Shown here: positions 1-8,905 of the stretch, piece after piece
Numbering within the stretch: position 1 is the first letter of the stretch
Layout: each line of letters starts with the position of its first letter
Assembly: GCF_002953715.1 (NCBI RefSeq)
Contig: NZ_CP025012.1
Span: 62,001-126,000 of the forward strand
Reading direction: 5' to 3'
Length of the DNA stretch: 64,000 nt
Source of the DNA: Rhizobium leguminosarum
Lineage (GTDB): Bacteria; Pseudomonadota; Alphaproteobacteria; Rhizobiales; Rhizobiaceae
Made by a program: the position numbers and the translations under genes
Notes under the pieces: generated by a model
Seen by the model: the letters and a program-made list of their open reading frames with translations, nothing else
Told to the model about the DNA's origin: nothing
Database searches by the model: none

Positions 1-616
1 CTTCGCGGATGATGCAGCCTTCGACCACCTCGGAACGGGCGCCGATGAAGCAATTGTCCTCAATGATCGTCGGGCCGGCCTGCATCGGTTCCAAGACGCC
101 GCCGATGCCGACGCCGCCGGAGAGATGCACATGCTTGCCGATCTGCGCGCAGGAGCCGACCGTTGCCCAGGTATCGACCATCGTGCCTTCGCCGACATAG
201 GCGCCGAGATTGACGAAGGAGGGCATCAGGATCGCGTTCGGGGCGATATAGGCCGAGCGGCGCACGACGCAGTTCGGCACAGCGCGGAAGCCGGCGGCGC
301 GGAAGTGGTTCTCGCCCCAGTTTTCGAATTTCGAAGGAACCTTGTCCCACCAGGTCGAGTTGCCCGAGCCGCCCTTCACCACATCCATGTCGTTGAGGCG
401 GAAGGACAAGAGCACGGCCTTCTTCAGCCATTGATTGACCGTCCAGGCACCGTCGGCGGAGCGTTCGGCGACGCGGACCTGGCCGGCATCGAGCAGATCG
501 AGTGCTGATTCGACCGCATCGCGAACCTCGCCCTTCGTCGACGTGTTCACATTGTCGCGATTGTCGAAGGCGGCTTCGATGATCTTTTCGAGGGATGCGA
601 GGTCGGTGGCGCTCAT
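1..616 (-). CDS. dapD: 2,3,4,5-tetrahydropyridine-2,6-dicarboxylate N-succinyltransferase, partial (C-terminus outside window)
   Basis: DapD transfers succinyl from succinyl-CoA to tetrahydrodipicolinate in the lysine/diaminopimelate pathway in the cytoplasm. Reading the minus strand from an ATG at 616 gives an open frame to the window edge beginning [17 protein letters not shown]. An N-terminal helical domain is followed by hexapeptide-repeat (left-handed beta helix) sequence: [20 protein letters not shown], then [20 protein letters not shown]. This arrangement and wording is typical of DapD. TAAGGA lies a suitable distance upstream of the start. About 205 codons of an expected roughly 285 are present. 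In related rhizobia dapE usually follows, which would be outside the window. Identity is confident; only the 3' end is missing. Confidence 0.95.
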   Translation of the reverse strand, partial: MSATDLASLEKIIEAAFDNRDNVNTSTKGEVRDAVESALDLLDAGQVRVAERSADGAWTVNQWLKKAVLLSFRLNDMDVVKGGSGNSTWWDKVPSKFENWGENHFRAAGFRAVPNCVVRRSAYIAPNAILMPSFVNLGAYVGEGTMVDTWATVGSCAQIGKHVHLSGGVGIGGVLEPMQAGPTIIEDNCFIGARSEVVEGCIIRE

Positions 617-690
617 GAGAATTCCTTAAACTTCGATCTTTATCGTGGAGACGGGGTGTCTCCGGAAGTGCGGTTGGCGGGGTTTACCCT

Positions 691-742
691 GCTCTACAGC
701 ATGAAGCCGTAGAACGGAATGATTTTTCCGACAAGATGATAC
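691..742. repeat. degenerate copy of a short palindromic intergenic repeat
   Basis: The stretch between dapD and the LOG gene aligns loosely, from AGCATGAAGCCG to TCCGACAAGATGAT, with the better preserved palindromic repeat at 1751-1864. It appears to be an eroded member of the same family. The rest of the 617-808 gap shows only the two gene leaders. Confidence 0.35.
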
Positions 743-808
743 CTGGATTCAAGGCGTTGTAGCGACATATCCGGCTTCGTAGCCGGCAATACCGAAAGGC
801 ATTTCGAC

Positions 809-1675
809 ATGGCGAAGGGACGAAACGGCGGTTCGCGGCGCAAGGATGGCGTATGGGACCCGCTGAAGAGCAGCTCGACCGACAGGCAGCGCGCCGAAGC
901 CGTGCCGAAGACACCGCAGACGATGTCGCCTGCCTACCGCCTTGCCTATGTCGACGAGGATTTCCTCTGCCGCGAGGAGCTGCGGCCGATCCGCCTGCAG
1001 CTGGAACTGATGAAGCCGGAGATGATGCTGACCGAACGCGGCATCAAGTCGACCGTCGTCATGTTCGGCGGCGCCCGTATTCCCGCCCCCGGCCAGAGCG
1101 CCTGGGCAGCCCGCAACGATATCCAGCGCGTCAACCTGGAGGCGGCCTCCGTCTATTATGATGAGGCGCGAAAATTTGCCCGGCTCTGCTCGAAATATTC
1201 TGCCACCTTCAATTTCCACGAATATGTCATCGTCACCGGCGGCGGCCCCGGCGTGATGGAGGCGGGCAATCGCGGCGCGGCCGACGAGGGCGCCCCTTCG
1301 ATCGGCCTCAACATCGTGCTGCCGCACGAGCAGGCGCCGAACGCCTATGTGACGCCGGAACTCAGCTTCAACTTCCATTATTTCGCCATCCGCAAGATGC
1401 ATTTCATGGTGCGCGCCAAGGCGATCGCCGTCTTTCCCGGCGGCTTCGGAACGCTCGACGAATTCTTCGAATGCCTGACGCTGATCCAGACCGGCCGCAT
1501 GGAGCGCCTGCCGCTGATCCTTTTCGGGGAGGCGTTCTGGCGGAGCATCATCAATTTCGACGCATTGGCGGAATTCGGCACGATTGCGCCCGACGACGTC
1601 AAGCTGATCAGCTTCGTCGATACGGCCGAAGCCGCATGGAAAATCGTCCAGGATTTCTACGAACCCCGCGAATAG
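809..1675 (+). CDS. LOG family (TIGR00730-type) Rossmann-fold protein
   Basis: A 288-residue protein of the lysine-decarboxylase-like / LOG family. The two family signatures are intact: GGGPGVMEA at residues 144-152 and PGGFGTLDE at 210-218, which form the nucleotide-monophosphate binding and catalytic site. Small members of the family are phosphoribohydrolases that release cytokinin bases from riboside monophosphates. This one carries about 80 extra N-terminal residues, basic at the start, and belongs to the longer bacterial type whose natural substrate is unclear. It stands alone on the plus strand between divergent dapD and a convergent EF-hand gene. A GC-rich hairpin without a T-run follows at about 1702-1727. 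The fold is confident; a cytokinin-activating role should not be assumed. Confidence 0.85.
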   Translation: MAKGRNGGSRRKDGVWDPLKSSSTDRQRAEAVPKTPQTMSPAYRLAYVDEDFLCREELRPIRLQLELMKPEMMLTERGIKSTVVMFGGARIPAPGQSAWAARNDIQRVNLEAASVYYDEARKFARLCSKYSATFNFHEYVIVTGGGPGVMEAGNRGAADEGAPSIGLNIVLPHEQAPNAYVTPELSFNFHYFAIRKMHFMVRAKAIAVFPGGFGTLDEFFECLTLIQTGRMERLPLILFGEAFWRSIINFDALAEFGTIAPDDVKLISFVDTAEAAWKIVQDFYEPRE

Positions 1676-1750
1676 GCGCTTCGCAGGGACCCGCTGCGGA
1701 GCCTCTCCCCGCCGAGGCGGGGAAAGGCAAGGGCAAGTCGTCGTCCGGCC

Positions 1751-1864
1751 TTAGAGCATGATGCCGAAAAGTGTGAGCGGTTTTCGGACGACATCATGCT
1801 CTCACTCTTTAATTTAGAACAGGATTCAGATTTTAGGCCGATCCGGCCAAAAATCTTGTTCTAG
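1751..1864. repeat. palindromic intergenic repeat (AGAGCATGAT family)
   Basis: Two adjoining palindromic units. The first runs from AGAGCATGATGCCGAAAA to CGACATCATGCTCT, with a central GTGAGCGG. The second is flanked by TTAGAACAGGATT and AATCTTGTTCTAGA. Its right end reaches the stop codon of the EF-hand gene. Related units sit at 691, 2596, 9650, 30317 and 48970. It may act as a bidirectional transcription-ending structure. Confidence 0.7.
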
Positions 1865-2493
1865 AGCAGCGGCCGGTCCGGCATGTCGTCGATCGAGATG
1901 ACGCCGTCCTTGTTGCTGTCCATCCGGGTGAACAGCTTATCGAAGGCGGCTGTGGCTTCCTGTTTGGAAATCTGGCCGTTCTGGTCGGTGTCGACCCGAC
2001 GCATCATGATCGAGGCACGCATGATGTTGCCGCCATGGTGCATCCAGCGATGTCCGTCACGACCGTCGTGGCCGTCGCGCGGCCGTCCCTGGTCATTGTT
2101 GTCTGCGATCTCGGGTGTAGCGGCCGCGGCATTCGCATCCTTGTTTTCGCCAGCCTCCTGCTTGCGCTGATCTCGCATCGCCTGCATCTGCGTTTTCCGG
2201 TACTCACGGATTTCGCCCGGTGTCAGCGAACCGTCCTTATTGGTGTCGATCGCGGCGAAGATCTTGTCGATGCCGGCGGTGGCCTCATCCTTGGAGACCT
2301 TTCCGTCCTTGTTCGCGTCGAATTGCTTGAGCATGCGGACATAGGTGATTTCGCGGAAGGCGGCAGCCCCCGGACCGTGCATGCCGGGGTGCTGGCGCGG
2401 CCCGTCACCGGGTGCGGCAAAACCTGTCCCGGCGGTTGCGCCGAAGATGAGGGTAGAGGAAAGCGCGGCCAGTATCAGCTTGTTGCGGTACAT
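1861..2493 (-). CDS. secreted EF-hand calcium-binding protein
   Basis: A 210-residue protein with a signal peptide ending near residue 26 (FAA-PGDG), so it is probably periplasmic. Four EF-hand loops are visible in two pairs: DANKDGKVSKDE (59-70), DTNKDGSLTPGE (83-94), DTDQNGQISKQE (168-179) and DSNKDGVISIDD (192-203). The last has Asp instead of Glu at position 12, which normally still binds calcium, perhaps less tightly. The pairs are separated by a charged linker (about 100-160) rich in Asp, Gly, His and Arg. Such proteins are common in rhizobia, sometimes linked to calcium sensing during plant contact, but no target can be inferred here. It is monocistronic, with palindromic repeats on both sides. 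Confidence 0.85.
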   Translation of the reverse strand: MYRNKLILAALSSTLIFGATAGTGFAAPGDGPRQHPGMHGPGAAAFREITYVRMLKQFDANKDGKVSKDEATAGIDKIFAAIDTNKDGSLTPGEIREYRKTQMQAMRDQRKQEAGENKDANAAAATPEIADNNDQGRPRDGHDGRDGHRWMHHGGNIMRASIMMRRVDTDQNGQISKQEATAAFDKLFTRMDSNKDGVISIDDMPDRPLL

Positions 2494-2595
2494 CGTGTTT
2501 GCCTTTCGTAAGGTGTCCCCTCACGAAAGAAGATATGGCCGCAGCCCCGGAAGACCCAATTAAACATCGGTAAGCTGAGTGAAAACTTGGTAATC

Positions 2596-2663
2596 TAATG
2601 CATGTCGCCCAAAACTGTGCAGCGGTTCTGGGACTACGACATGCATCAAATAAAGACCTAAAG
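2596..2663. repeat. short palindromic intergenic repeat (GCATGTCG...CGACATGC)
   Basis: Arms ATGCATGTCGCCCAAAA and GGGACTACGACATGCAT flank a GTGCAGCGG centre. The core GTGxAGCGG is shared with the other palindromic repeats in the window, and the ends resemble the tandem copies at 48970-49144. It lies between the EF-hand gene start and the 3' end of the nucleotidase gene. Confidence 0.6.
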
Positions 2664-2666
2664 CCG

Positions 2667-3392
2667 TCAGCCGGCAACCCTGCCGAGGCCGATAATCTTG
2701 CGGAGAAAAGCGGCGAGATCGTCGGTGACGAAATCGATATGATCCTCCTCGCCGCTGGTCTTTTCCCACCATTCGACGACCGTCTCTTCCAGATTGCGCG
2801 GCACGAGCAGCACCGTCTGCATGCCGAGCGCCTTTGGCACCGTCAGGTTGCGCGGCAGATCCTCGAACATGGCCGCCTTGGTGGTTTCGACCCGCTTCAG
2901 CGCCATGAACTTGTCGTAGGTCGCCTGCGCCGGCTTCGGCACATAGTCGGCGGCAACGATATCGAAGATGTCGTCGAAATGCTCGAGAATGCCGAGCGCC
3001 TCCGCCGTCATTTCGGCATGCTTGACGCTGCCATTGGTGAAGATGAATTTGCGCCCCGGCAGCGCCTTGATCGCCTCGCCGAGTTCCGGCTGCGGCGTCA
3101 GCGCCGTGTAGTCGATCGCATGTGCCTTTTCGAGGAAGTCGTTCGGGTCGATGCCGTGATGGATCATCAGGCCCTGCAGCGTCGTGCCATGCTCGAGGTA
3201 ATATTGCTTCTGCAGCTTGCGCGCCTCTTCCCGCTCCATCTGCAGGAGTGCCGCGACATAGGCGGTCATGTTCTTGTCGATCTGAGCGAAGAGATTGACA
3301 TGATGCGGATAGAGCGTGTTGTCGAGGTCGAAGACCCAGTCTGTGACGTGCTCGAAATCGGTTTTATCAGGCGTGCGGTCGATCTTGGTCAT
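2667..3392 (-). CDS. pyrimidine 5'-nucleotidase, HAD superfamily (TIGR01993 type)
   Basis: A 241-residue cytoplasmic HAD phosphatase. Motif I is WVFDLDNTLYP near residue 20, with the nucleophile and general-acid aspartates. Motif II is FIFTNGS, and motif III/IV lies around KPAQATYDKF and AMFEDLPRN. The DLDNTLYP form is characteristic of pyrimidine 5'-nucleotidases, which dephosphorylate UMP/CMP. The frame is open far upstream on the same strand, so a longer protein is possible on paper. The ATG at 3392 begins the recognisable family N-terminus, and the upstream extension is antisense to ada. In rhizobia this gene normally sits between argB and dapD, as here apart from insertions. A convergent repeat follows at 2596. 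Confidence 0.88.
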   Translation of the reverse strand: MTKIDRTPDKTDFEHVTDWVFDLDNTLYPHHVNLFAQIDKNMTAYVAALLQMEREEARKLQKQYYLEHGTTLQGLMIHHGIDPNDFLEKAHAIDYTALTPQPELGEAIKALPGRKFIFTNGSVKHAEMTAEALGILEHFDDIFDIVAADYVPKPAQATYDKFMALKRVETTKAAMFEDLPRNLTVPKALGMQTVLLVPRNLEETVVEWWEKTSGEEDHIDFVTDDLAAFLRKIIGLGRVAG

Positions 3393-3494
3393 GGCGGTCT
3401 TATGGCACGGCTTATCCGCCAAGGAAATCGACAAGAAAGAATAGACGCCCGATTTTCGGCGGACGGCGCAGGTGCACGGTGCTAGAAAGTGGTC

Positions 3495-4568
3495 ATGCTT
3501 TTCGAACGCCCCGATGATGATACGCTCTATGATGCCCTGATCGCGCGCAGCGCCGATTATGAGGGTCAGGCCTATGTCTGCGTGAAGACGACAGGCATCT
3601 TCTGTCGTCTGACCTGCCCGGCGCGCAAGCCGAAGCGGGAAAATACCATCTTTTTCGACACGATCGCCGCCTGCATGCATTCCGGCTTCCGCCCATGCCA
3701 GCGTTGCAGGCCGCTCGAGCAGCCGGGCAGGGAACCGATCGTCGATGAGCTGCTTGCTGCACTGGACCGCGAGCCGCAGCTGCGCTGGACCGAAGATGAA
3801 CTCGTGCGCCGAGGCCACGATCCCTCGACCGTGCGTCGCGCCTTCAAGCGGGCGCTCGGCATGACCTTCCACGATATCGTCCGCTATATCAGGCTGGGTG
3901 AAGCGGCCCGGCAACTGGCCGATGGCGCGCGCGTCATCGATGCGCAGCTTGAGGCGGGATATGAATCTCCAAGTGGTTTCCGGACGGCTTTTCAGCGGCT
4001 CGTCGGCAAAGCGCCGGCGCTCTCGCAGAACCGTGAACTTCTCTTTGCCGGCTGGTTCGAGACGCCGCTCGGACCGATGGTGGCCGTTGCCGACCAGACG
4101 CATCTCCACCTTCTCGAATTCCACGATCGCAAGGCACTCCCGACCGAGCTCGAGGCGCTGCAGAAGCGCGTCCGCTCCTCGGTTGCGATCGGCCGCACGC
4201 CGGCGATCGACCAGATCGAGGCGGAGATCCGGGATTATTTCGAAGGGCGGCTGACAGTCTTCAAGACGCCGTTGGCCCTTGGCGGCACGCCCTTCGAAAA
4301 GCACGTCTGGGCAAAGCTCATGGATATCCCAGCCGGCCAGACGCGCGCCTATGGCGATCTTGCAAGGGAGATGGAAAGGCCGGAGGTCGTGCGTGCCGTC
4401 GGCCGCGCCAACGGCGCCAACCAGTTGGCCATCATCGTGCCCTGCCATCGCATCCTCGGCGCGGATGGTTCGCTGACCGGCTATGGCGGCGGGCTCTGGC
4501 GCAAGCAATGGCTGCTGCGGCATGAAGAGAAGATCAGCACGCAAGCAAAGATGGAGGAGACAGCATGA
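3495..4568 (+). CDS. ada: bifunctional Ada: methylphosphotriester sensor / O6-methylguanine-DNA methyltransferase
   Basis: A 357-residue protein with the full Ada architecture. The N-terminal Ada zinc domain has C37, C41, C68 and C71 (TGIFCRLTCPARK ... RPCQRC); one of these accepts methyl from phosphotriesters. An AraC-type helix-turn-helix follows (about 82-175), and the C-terminal O6-alkylguanine transferase has the suicide cysteine in PCHRI (C317). It removes methyl adducts from DNA and, once methylated on the N-domain, should activate adaptive-response genes. ATG 3495 is used; an in-frame GTG two codons upstream (3489) is possible. The stop overlaps the start of the next gene by four bases (ATGA), so the two are co-transcribed and probably translationally coupled. 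No alkA is seen nearby. Confidence 0.93.
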   Translation: MLFERPDDDTLYDALIARSADYEGQAYVCVKTTGIFCRLTCPARKPKRENTIFFDTIAACMHSGFRPCQRCRPLEQPGREPIVDELLAALDREPQLRWTEDELVRRGHDPSTVRRAFKRALGMTFHDIVRYIRLGEAARQLADGARVIDAQLEAGYESPSGFRTAFQRLVGKAPALSQNRELLFAGWFETPLGPMVAVADQTHLHLLEFHDRKALPTELEALQKRVRSSVAIGRTPAIDQIEAEIRDYFEGRLTVFKTPLALGGTPFEKHVWAKLMDIPAGQTRAYGDLAREMERPEVVRAVGRANGANQLAIIVPCHRILGADGSLTGYGGGLWRKQWLLRHEEKISTQAKMEETA

Positions 4569-5335
4569 ACCAGAACGAAAAGGCCGAGGCATTCGGCGCA
4601 TTGCACCGCAAGGGCGACCCGGTTGTTCTCTACAATATCTGGGATGCCGGGACGGCGAAGGCGGTTGCCGATGCCGGCGCCAAGGCACTTGCCACTGGAA
4701 GCTGGTCGGTCGCCGCTGCCCATGGTTATGCCGACGGCGAGAAGCTGCCGATGTCGGTGCTGGTCGAGACGGCGAAATCCATCACCGCTGTCGTCGATCT
4801 GCCGCTTTCAGTCGATTTCGAAGGCGCCTATTCGGCCGAGCCCGAGGGCGCGGCGGCCAACGTTGCCAAGCTGGTGGAGGCCGGCGCCGTCGGCATCAAT
4901 TTCGAGGATCAGGTGGTCGGCGGTGGCGGGCTTTATCCGGCCGAGAGGCAGGCGGCCCGCATCCGTGCCATTCGCGCCATGGCGGAAGGCAAGGGCATTC
5001 CCTTCTTCATCAATGCCCGCACCGATCTCTTCCTGGCCGAGAGCGATCTTTCCAAACATGCCGGACTGGTGGACGAGGCGATCGAGCGAGGCAAGGCCTA
5101 TGCGGCCGCCGGCGGCAGCGGCTTCTTCGTTCCCGGCTTGATCGATCCCGCCTTGATCGAGAAGATCTGCGCGGCATCGTCGCTGCCGGTCAACATCATG
5201 ATGCGGACAGGCGCCCCTGACGTGAAGACGCTCGCCAAGCTCGGCGTCGGCCGCGTCAGTTATGGTCCGGGGCCTTACCGGTCGATGATGGAAAAGTTGA
5301 AACAGGAGGCGGCGGCGATTTATAGCCTGCTCTGA
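4565..5335 (+). CDS. isocitrate lyase / PEP mutase superfamily protein
   Basis: A 256-residue TIM-barrel protein of the ICL/PEP-mutase superfamily. Recognisable stretches are LYNIWDAGTAKAVADAG near the start, VDFEGAY around residue 80 (metal ligand region), VGINFEDQ near 112, and INARTDLF near 156. The KKCGH catalytic signature of isocitrate lyase is absent. It is therefore not a glyoxylate-cycle enzyme and is more like oxaloacetate decarboxylase, methylisocitrate-lyase-like or phosphonopyruvate enzymes. The start overlaps the end of ada, and this pairing suggests co-expression under alkylation stress. The link to DNA repair is inferred from position only. The specific reaction is not known. 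Confidence 0.82.
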   Translation: MNQNEKAEAFGALHRKGDPVVLYNIWDAGTAKAVADAGAKALATGSWSVAAAHGYADGEKLPMSVLVETAKSITAVVDLPLSVDFEGAYSAEPEGAAANVAKLVEAGAVGINFEDQVVGGGGLYPAERQAARIRAIRAMAEGKGIPFFINARTDLFLAESDLSKHAGLVDEAIERGKAYAAAGGSGFFVPGLIDPALIEKICAASSLPVNIMMRTGAPDVKTLAKLGVGRVSYGPGPYRSMMEKLKQEAAAIYSLL

Positions 5336-5402
5336 CGTCGAATGCCCGAGGGCCGCAGGTCTGGTGCGAAAGGCTGCGGCCCGGAATGACATCCCGTTCC
5401 GC

Positions 5403-6551
5403 TCAGGAACGGAAGCGCAGATTCCGCCGGCTGAGCTGGCTGACCGAGGTGCAGCCCATCAGCTTCATGCCGCGCTCGATCTCGGTGCGCATCGTCTCCA
5501 GCGCCCGTTCGACGCCGGGCTGTCCGGCAGCGGCAAGCGGGAAGAGATAGTAGCGCCCGAGCCCGACGGCCTTCGCCCCCAGCGACAGCGCTTTAAGAAC
5601 ATGCGTTCCCCGCTGCACGCCGCCATCCATCATCACGTCGATCCGGTCGCCCACGGCGTCGACGATCTCGGCCAGCTGGTCGAATGCGCTGCGCGAGCCG
5701 TCGAGCTGGCGCCCGCCATGATTGGAAAGCACGATGCCGCTGCAGCCGATCTCGGCCGCGCGCTTGGCGTCTTCGACCGACATGATGCCCTTCAGGCAGA
5801 ATGGCCCGCCCCATTCGCGCACCATCTCCGCCACGTCGTCCCACGACATCGAGGGGTCCAGCATCTCGGTGAAGTATCGGCTGATCGACAACGCGCCGCC
5901 ATCCATCTTGACGTGGTTTTCGAGCTGCGGCAGCCGGAAGCGCTCATGCGTCAGCCAGTCGATCGCCCAGGAAGGCTTGATCGCGAACTGGGTCATGCCC
6001 GCAAGATTGAGCTTGAAGGGAATGGCAAAGCCGGTGCGCTTGTCGCGCTCGCGGTTGCCGCCGGTGATGCTGTCGACCGTCAGCATCATCGCCTGCACGC
6101 CGGCATTTTTCGCTCGTGCCATCATCTCGCGGTTGAGGCCGCGGTCCTTGTGGAAATAGAACTGATAGACCTGCGGCCCGTTGCTGATCTTTCTGGCTTC
6201 CTCCAGGCTGATCGTGCCGAGCGAGGAGACGCCGAACATCGTGCCGTGTTTTGCCGCCGCCGCCGCGACCGCCCGCTCCCCCTGGTGGTGAAAAAGGCGC
6301 TGCAACGCTGTCGGTGAGCAATAGACCGGCATTGCGAGCTTCTGCCCCATGACGGTCACCGACATGTCGACCTCGGCCACACCGCGCAAAACGTCGGGCA
6401 CCAGATCGCAAGCCTCGAAGGCCGCCGTATTGCGCCGGTACGTCACCTCGTCATCGGCACCGCCGTCGATATAGTCGAATATCGGCCCGGGAAGACGCCG
6501 TTTGGCCATGCGCCGGAAATCGTGAAAATTATAGCAGTCTGTCAGGCGCAT
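5403..6551 (-). CDS. lldD: FMN-dependent alpha-hydroxy-acid dehydrogenase, L-lactate dehydrogenase type
   Basis: A 382-residue FMN enzyme that oxidises L-lactate (or a related 2-hydroxy acid) to the keto acid. The active-site signature SNHGGRQLDG lies at residues 276-285 with the catalytic His278. FMN-binding blocks are FDYIDGGADDE (25-35) and LKGIMSVEDA. ATG 6551 was chosen because GAGGAAAAA directly precedes it; the frame is open for 16 more codons upstream. The C-terminal region near GMKLMGCTSVSQL is typical of LldD and related quinone-linked dehydrogenases. Substrate specificity within the family cannot be decided by eye. It stands alone between a convergent gene and argB (same strand, 67 bp gap), and could be read through from argB. 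Confidence 0.87.
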   Translation of the reverse strand: MRLTDCYNFHDFRRMAKRRLPGPIFDYIDGGADDEVTYRRNTAAFEACDLVPDVLRGVAEVDMSVTVMGQKLAMPVYCSPTALQRLFHHQGERAVAAAAAKHGTMFGVSSLGTISLEEARKISNGPQVYQFYFHKDRGLNREMMARAKNAGVQAMMLTVDSITGGNRERDKRTGFAIPFKLNLAGMTQFAIKPSWAIDWLTHERFRLPQLENHVKMDGGALSISRYFTEMLDPSMSWDDVAEMVREWGGPFCLKGIMSVEDAKRAAEIGCSGIVLSNHGGRQLDGSRSAFDQLAEIVDAVGDRIDVMMDGGVQRGTHVLKALSLGAKAVGLGRYYLFPLAAAGQPGVERALETMRTEIERGMKLMGCTSVSQLSRRNLRFRS

Positions 6552-6618
6552 TTTTTCCTCGATACCTGTTCCCGTGTCAGGAAGATCCGCCCTTCGCAAG
6601 TGAAGGGCGCAGCCTCGT

Positions 6619-7506
6619 TCAGGGAACGATCAGCGTTCCGACGCCGTGCTCGGTGAAGATCTCGAGCAGCACGGAATGGGCGGTCTTGCCGTTCAGGATG
6701 ACGACGCCCTGTACGCCGGCCTTGATCGCATCGATGCAGGTCTCGACCTTCGGGATCATGCCGCCCGAAATCGTGCCGTCGGCAATCAGCGCATGCGCTT
6801 CGGCGACGGAAAGCTCCTTGAGAAGCTGGCCGTTCTTGTCGAGCACGCCCGGCACATCGGTGAGGAACAGCAGACGGGTGGCGTTCAGCGCGCCGGCAAT
6901 GGCGCCGGCGAAGGTATCGGCATTGATATTGTAGGTGGCGCCGTCACGGCCAGGCGCCACGGGCGCGATGACCGGGATCATCTCGGAGCGGGCGAGCAGA
7001 TCGAGCAGCGTCCGGTCGACCTCGACCACCTCGCCGACGAAGCCGAGATCGAGCACGCGCTCGATGTTCGAATCCGGATCCTTGACGGTCTTGCGCGCCT
7101 TTTCGGCGAAGACCATGTTGCCGTCCTTGCCGCAAAGGCCGATCGCCCATTCGCCGGTCTGATTGATGAGGGCGACGATTTCCTTGTTGATCGAGCCGGC
7201 GAGCACCATCTCGACGATCTCGACCGTCTTCTGGTCGGTGACGCGAAGCCCGCCCTCGAATTTCGATTCGATGCCCATCTTGCTCAGCATGGCGCCGATC
7301 TGCGGGCCGCCGCCATGAACGACGATCGGGTTGACGCCCGATTGCTTCAAAAGGGCGATGTCGCTGGCAAAGGCCTTGCCGAGCTCGGGATTGCCCATGG
7401 CATGGCCGCCATATTTCACGACAATCGTCTTGTTCTCGTAACGCTGCATGAAGGGCAGTGCCTTGGCCAGAAGCCGTGCCTGCATTTCGCTTTCGGTTTC
7501 GTGCAT
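6619..7506 (-). CDS. argB: acetylglutamate kinase
   Basis: ArgB phosphorylates N-acetylglutamate with ATP, the second step of arginine biosynthesis, in the cytoplasm. The 295-residue protein has the amino-acid kinase glycine loops [11 protein letters not shown] (around 29-39) and [10 protein letters not shown] (around 62-71). It also has the acetylglutamate-binding [15 protein letters not shown] segment and the C-terminal [10 protein letters not shown] region. The frame is open upstream, but ATG 7506 gives the usual N-terminus ([19 protein letters not shown]). Its usual rhizobial neighbour engB is about 4.8 kb away on the same strand, separated by the sigma/fasciclin operon and other genes. 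Confidence 0.96.
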   Translation of the reverse strand: MHETESEMQARLLAKALPFMQRYENKTIVVKYGGHAMGNPELGKAFASDIALLKQSGVNPIVVHGGGPQIGAMLSKMGIESKFEGGLRVTDQKTVEIVEMVLAGSINKEIVALINQTGEWAIGLCGKDGNMVFAEKARKTVKDPDSNIERVLDLGFVGEVVEVDRTLLDLLARSEMIPVIAPVAPGRDGATYNINADTFAGAIAGALNATRLLFLTDVPGVLDKNGQLLKELSVAEAHALIADGTISGGMIPKVETCIDAIKAGVQGVVILNGKTAHSVLLEIFTEHGVGTLIVP

Positions 7507-7649
7507 GGGAACCCCGCAGAATTGTTCGCGGCCTTTTATCGCAAGTTTCTGACAGAGGGAATAATCCAGAGGGCAATAGTTTTTCGTATCTGGCGCGGAG
7601 CCGGACGCCGTTACCGTCTGGCGCACGCAAGCTTGAGATGAGGAACGGC

Positions 7650-8189
7650 ATGCAAGGCGATGACATCGCAGACCTGATCGGCCGCGTCGCAGTCGGCGAC
7701 CGCAGGGCTTTCGTGGCCCTCTACAATCAGACCGGACCGAAACTTTTCTCGATCTGCCTGCGTATCTTGAAGGATCGCACGGAAGCCGAAGAGGCCCTGC
7801 AGGAAGTCTATATCAGCATCTGGCAGCGCGCTCGCAGCTTCTCCGTCACCTCGGGTTCGTCATCGGCATGGCTTGCCGCGATTGCCCGCAACCGGTCGAT
7901 CGATGCGCTGCGGGCGCGCAAGCCGGTCGCCGACGAATTGGACACGGTCTATGATCTTGCCGATGCCGGGCCCGACCCGGAAATGCAGACGGCGACGAAG
8001 GATGAAGGAAGGCGGATTGACACCTGCATGGAAGAGTTGGAAGCTGATCGTGCGGTCGCGGTGAAACGGGCTTATGTCGAAGGGCTGAGCTACCAGGAAC
8101 TGGCCGATCAGTTTGGTGTCCCGCTGAACACGATGCGGACCTGGCTCAGGCGCAGCCTCTTGAAACTGAGAGAGTGCATGGAACGATGA
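7650..8189 (+). CDS. ECF-type RNA polymerase sigma factor
   Basis: A 179-residue sigma factor with only regions 2 and 4. Region 2 covers about 10-85 ([14 protein letters not shown], then [16 protein letters not shown] for the -10 recognition helix). Region 4 covers about 120-175 ([22 protein letters not shown] for -35 binding). ATG 7650 has AGGA at the right distance; an ATG at 7638 is less well placed. The stop codon overlaps the start of the anti-sigma gene as ATGA. The set sigma / membrane anti-sigma / fasciclin protein indicates an extracytoplasmic stress regulon that probably controls itself. It is not EcfG of the general stress response, because no NepR or PhyR is next to it. The promoter motif it recognises could not be identified. 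Confidence 0.9.
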   Translation: MQGDDIADLIGRVAVGDRRAFVALYNQTGPKLFSICLRILKDRTEAEEALQEVYISIWQRARSFSVTSGSSSAWLAAIARNRSIDALRARKPVADELDTVYDLADAGPDPEMQTATKDEGRRIDTCMEELEADRAVAVKRAYVEGLSYQELADQFGVPLNTMRTWLRRSLLKLRECMER

Positions 8190-8905
8190 CATCGCCCGAC
8201 AAAAGCAAGGGAGACCGCTCCCGCGACGAGGTTCTCGCCGGCGAATATGTGCTTGGCGTCCTGTCGCTGCAGGATCGCCGGGTGGTGGAAGAGCGCATGC
8301 GCCACGATCGGCCCTTCGCTGCGATCGTCAGCCGTTGGGAAACCAACCTCTCCTCCTTCAATGACGAGTATGAAGCCGCCGCTCCGAACCGGGAAACCTT
8401 CAAGCAGATCGAGGCGCGGCTTTTCGGCGATGGTCAAAAGCCCGCATCCTTTTCGCAAGGGCTCTGGAATTCCGCCGTTTTCTGGCGCTCGCTGAGCTTT
8501 GCTTGCATCGTCGTCGCTGTCAGCGCCGTCATCTTCGCCTCCGGCGTGGTGCCGGAGCCGCAGGGACCGGCACCACTGGTGGCCTCGCTTTCGGGCCAGA
8601 ACAGCACCATCAATCTTCTCGCCTCCTATGAGCTGCAGAGCGGCCGGCTGAAGATCGTGCCGGTCGCCGCCGGCAAGCCGGAGGAGAAGTCGCTGGAACT
8701 CTGGCTGGTACCGGGCAGCGGTATGACGAGATCGCTCGGCGTCTTCCAGCCGGGCGAAAGCGGTGAACTTGTCATTCCCGCCGAATTGCGCAGCCAAGTC
8801 GCCGATGGCGCAACACTTGCCGTCAGCCTCGAACCCTTCGGAGGTTCGCCGACCGGCCAGGCGACCGGTCCGGTGATCGCAAGCGGCCCCCTGCATCGAC
8901 CATAA
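8186..8905 (+). CDS. membrane anti-sigma factor, RskA family
   Basis: A 239-residue single-pass inner-membrane protein. The cytoplasmic N-terminus (EYVLGVLSLQDRRVVEERM) matches the anti-sigma domain of the RskA family, without zinc-binding Cys/His. A membrane helix lies at about 103-125 (SLSFACIVVAVSAVIFASG). The C-terminal part is periplasmic and contains the LELWLVPG segment typical of RskA domains. It should sequester the ECF sigma factor translated just before it (4-base overlap) and release it on an envelope signal. Its stop codon lies inside the first unit of a 15-bp tandem repeat (8898-8942). The family is clear; the signal is unknown. Confidence 0.87.
   Translation: MTSPDKSKGDRSRDEVLAGEYVLGVLSLQDRRVVEERMRHDRPFAAIVSRWETNLSSFNDEYEAAAPNRETFKQIEARLFGDGQKPASFSQGLWNSAVFWRSLSFACIVVAVSAVIFASGVVPEPQGPAPLVASLSGQNSTINLLASYELQSGRLKIVPVAAGKPEEKSLELWLVPGSGMTRSLGVFQPGESGELVIPAELRSQVADGATLAVSLEPFGGSPTGQATGPVIASGPLHRP

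Noticed and set aside
809..1675. LOG protein as a proven cytokinin-producing enzyme
   Set aside because: It belongs to the longer bacterial branch, where other nucleotide substrates are possible; the signature alone does not prove cytokinin release.
3393..4688. N-terminal extension of the nucleotidase frame to 673 codons
   Set aside because: The upstream part is antisense to ada and carries no domain. The HAD family N-terminus begins at 3392.
7458..7649. Longer start for the ECF sigma factor
   Set aside because: The upstream codons are antisense to argB and its leader; the ATG at 7650 has a good ribosome site.
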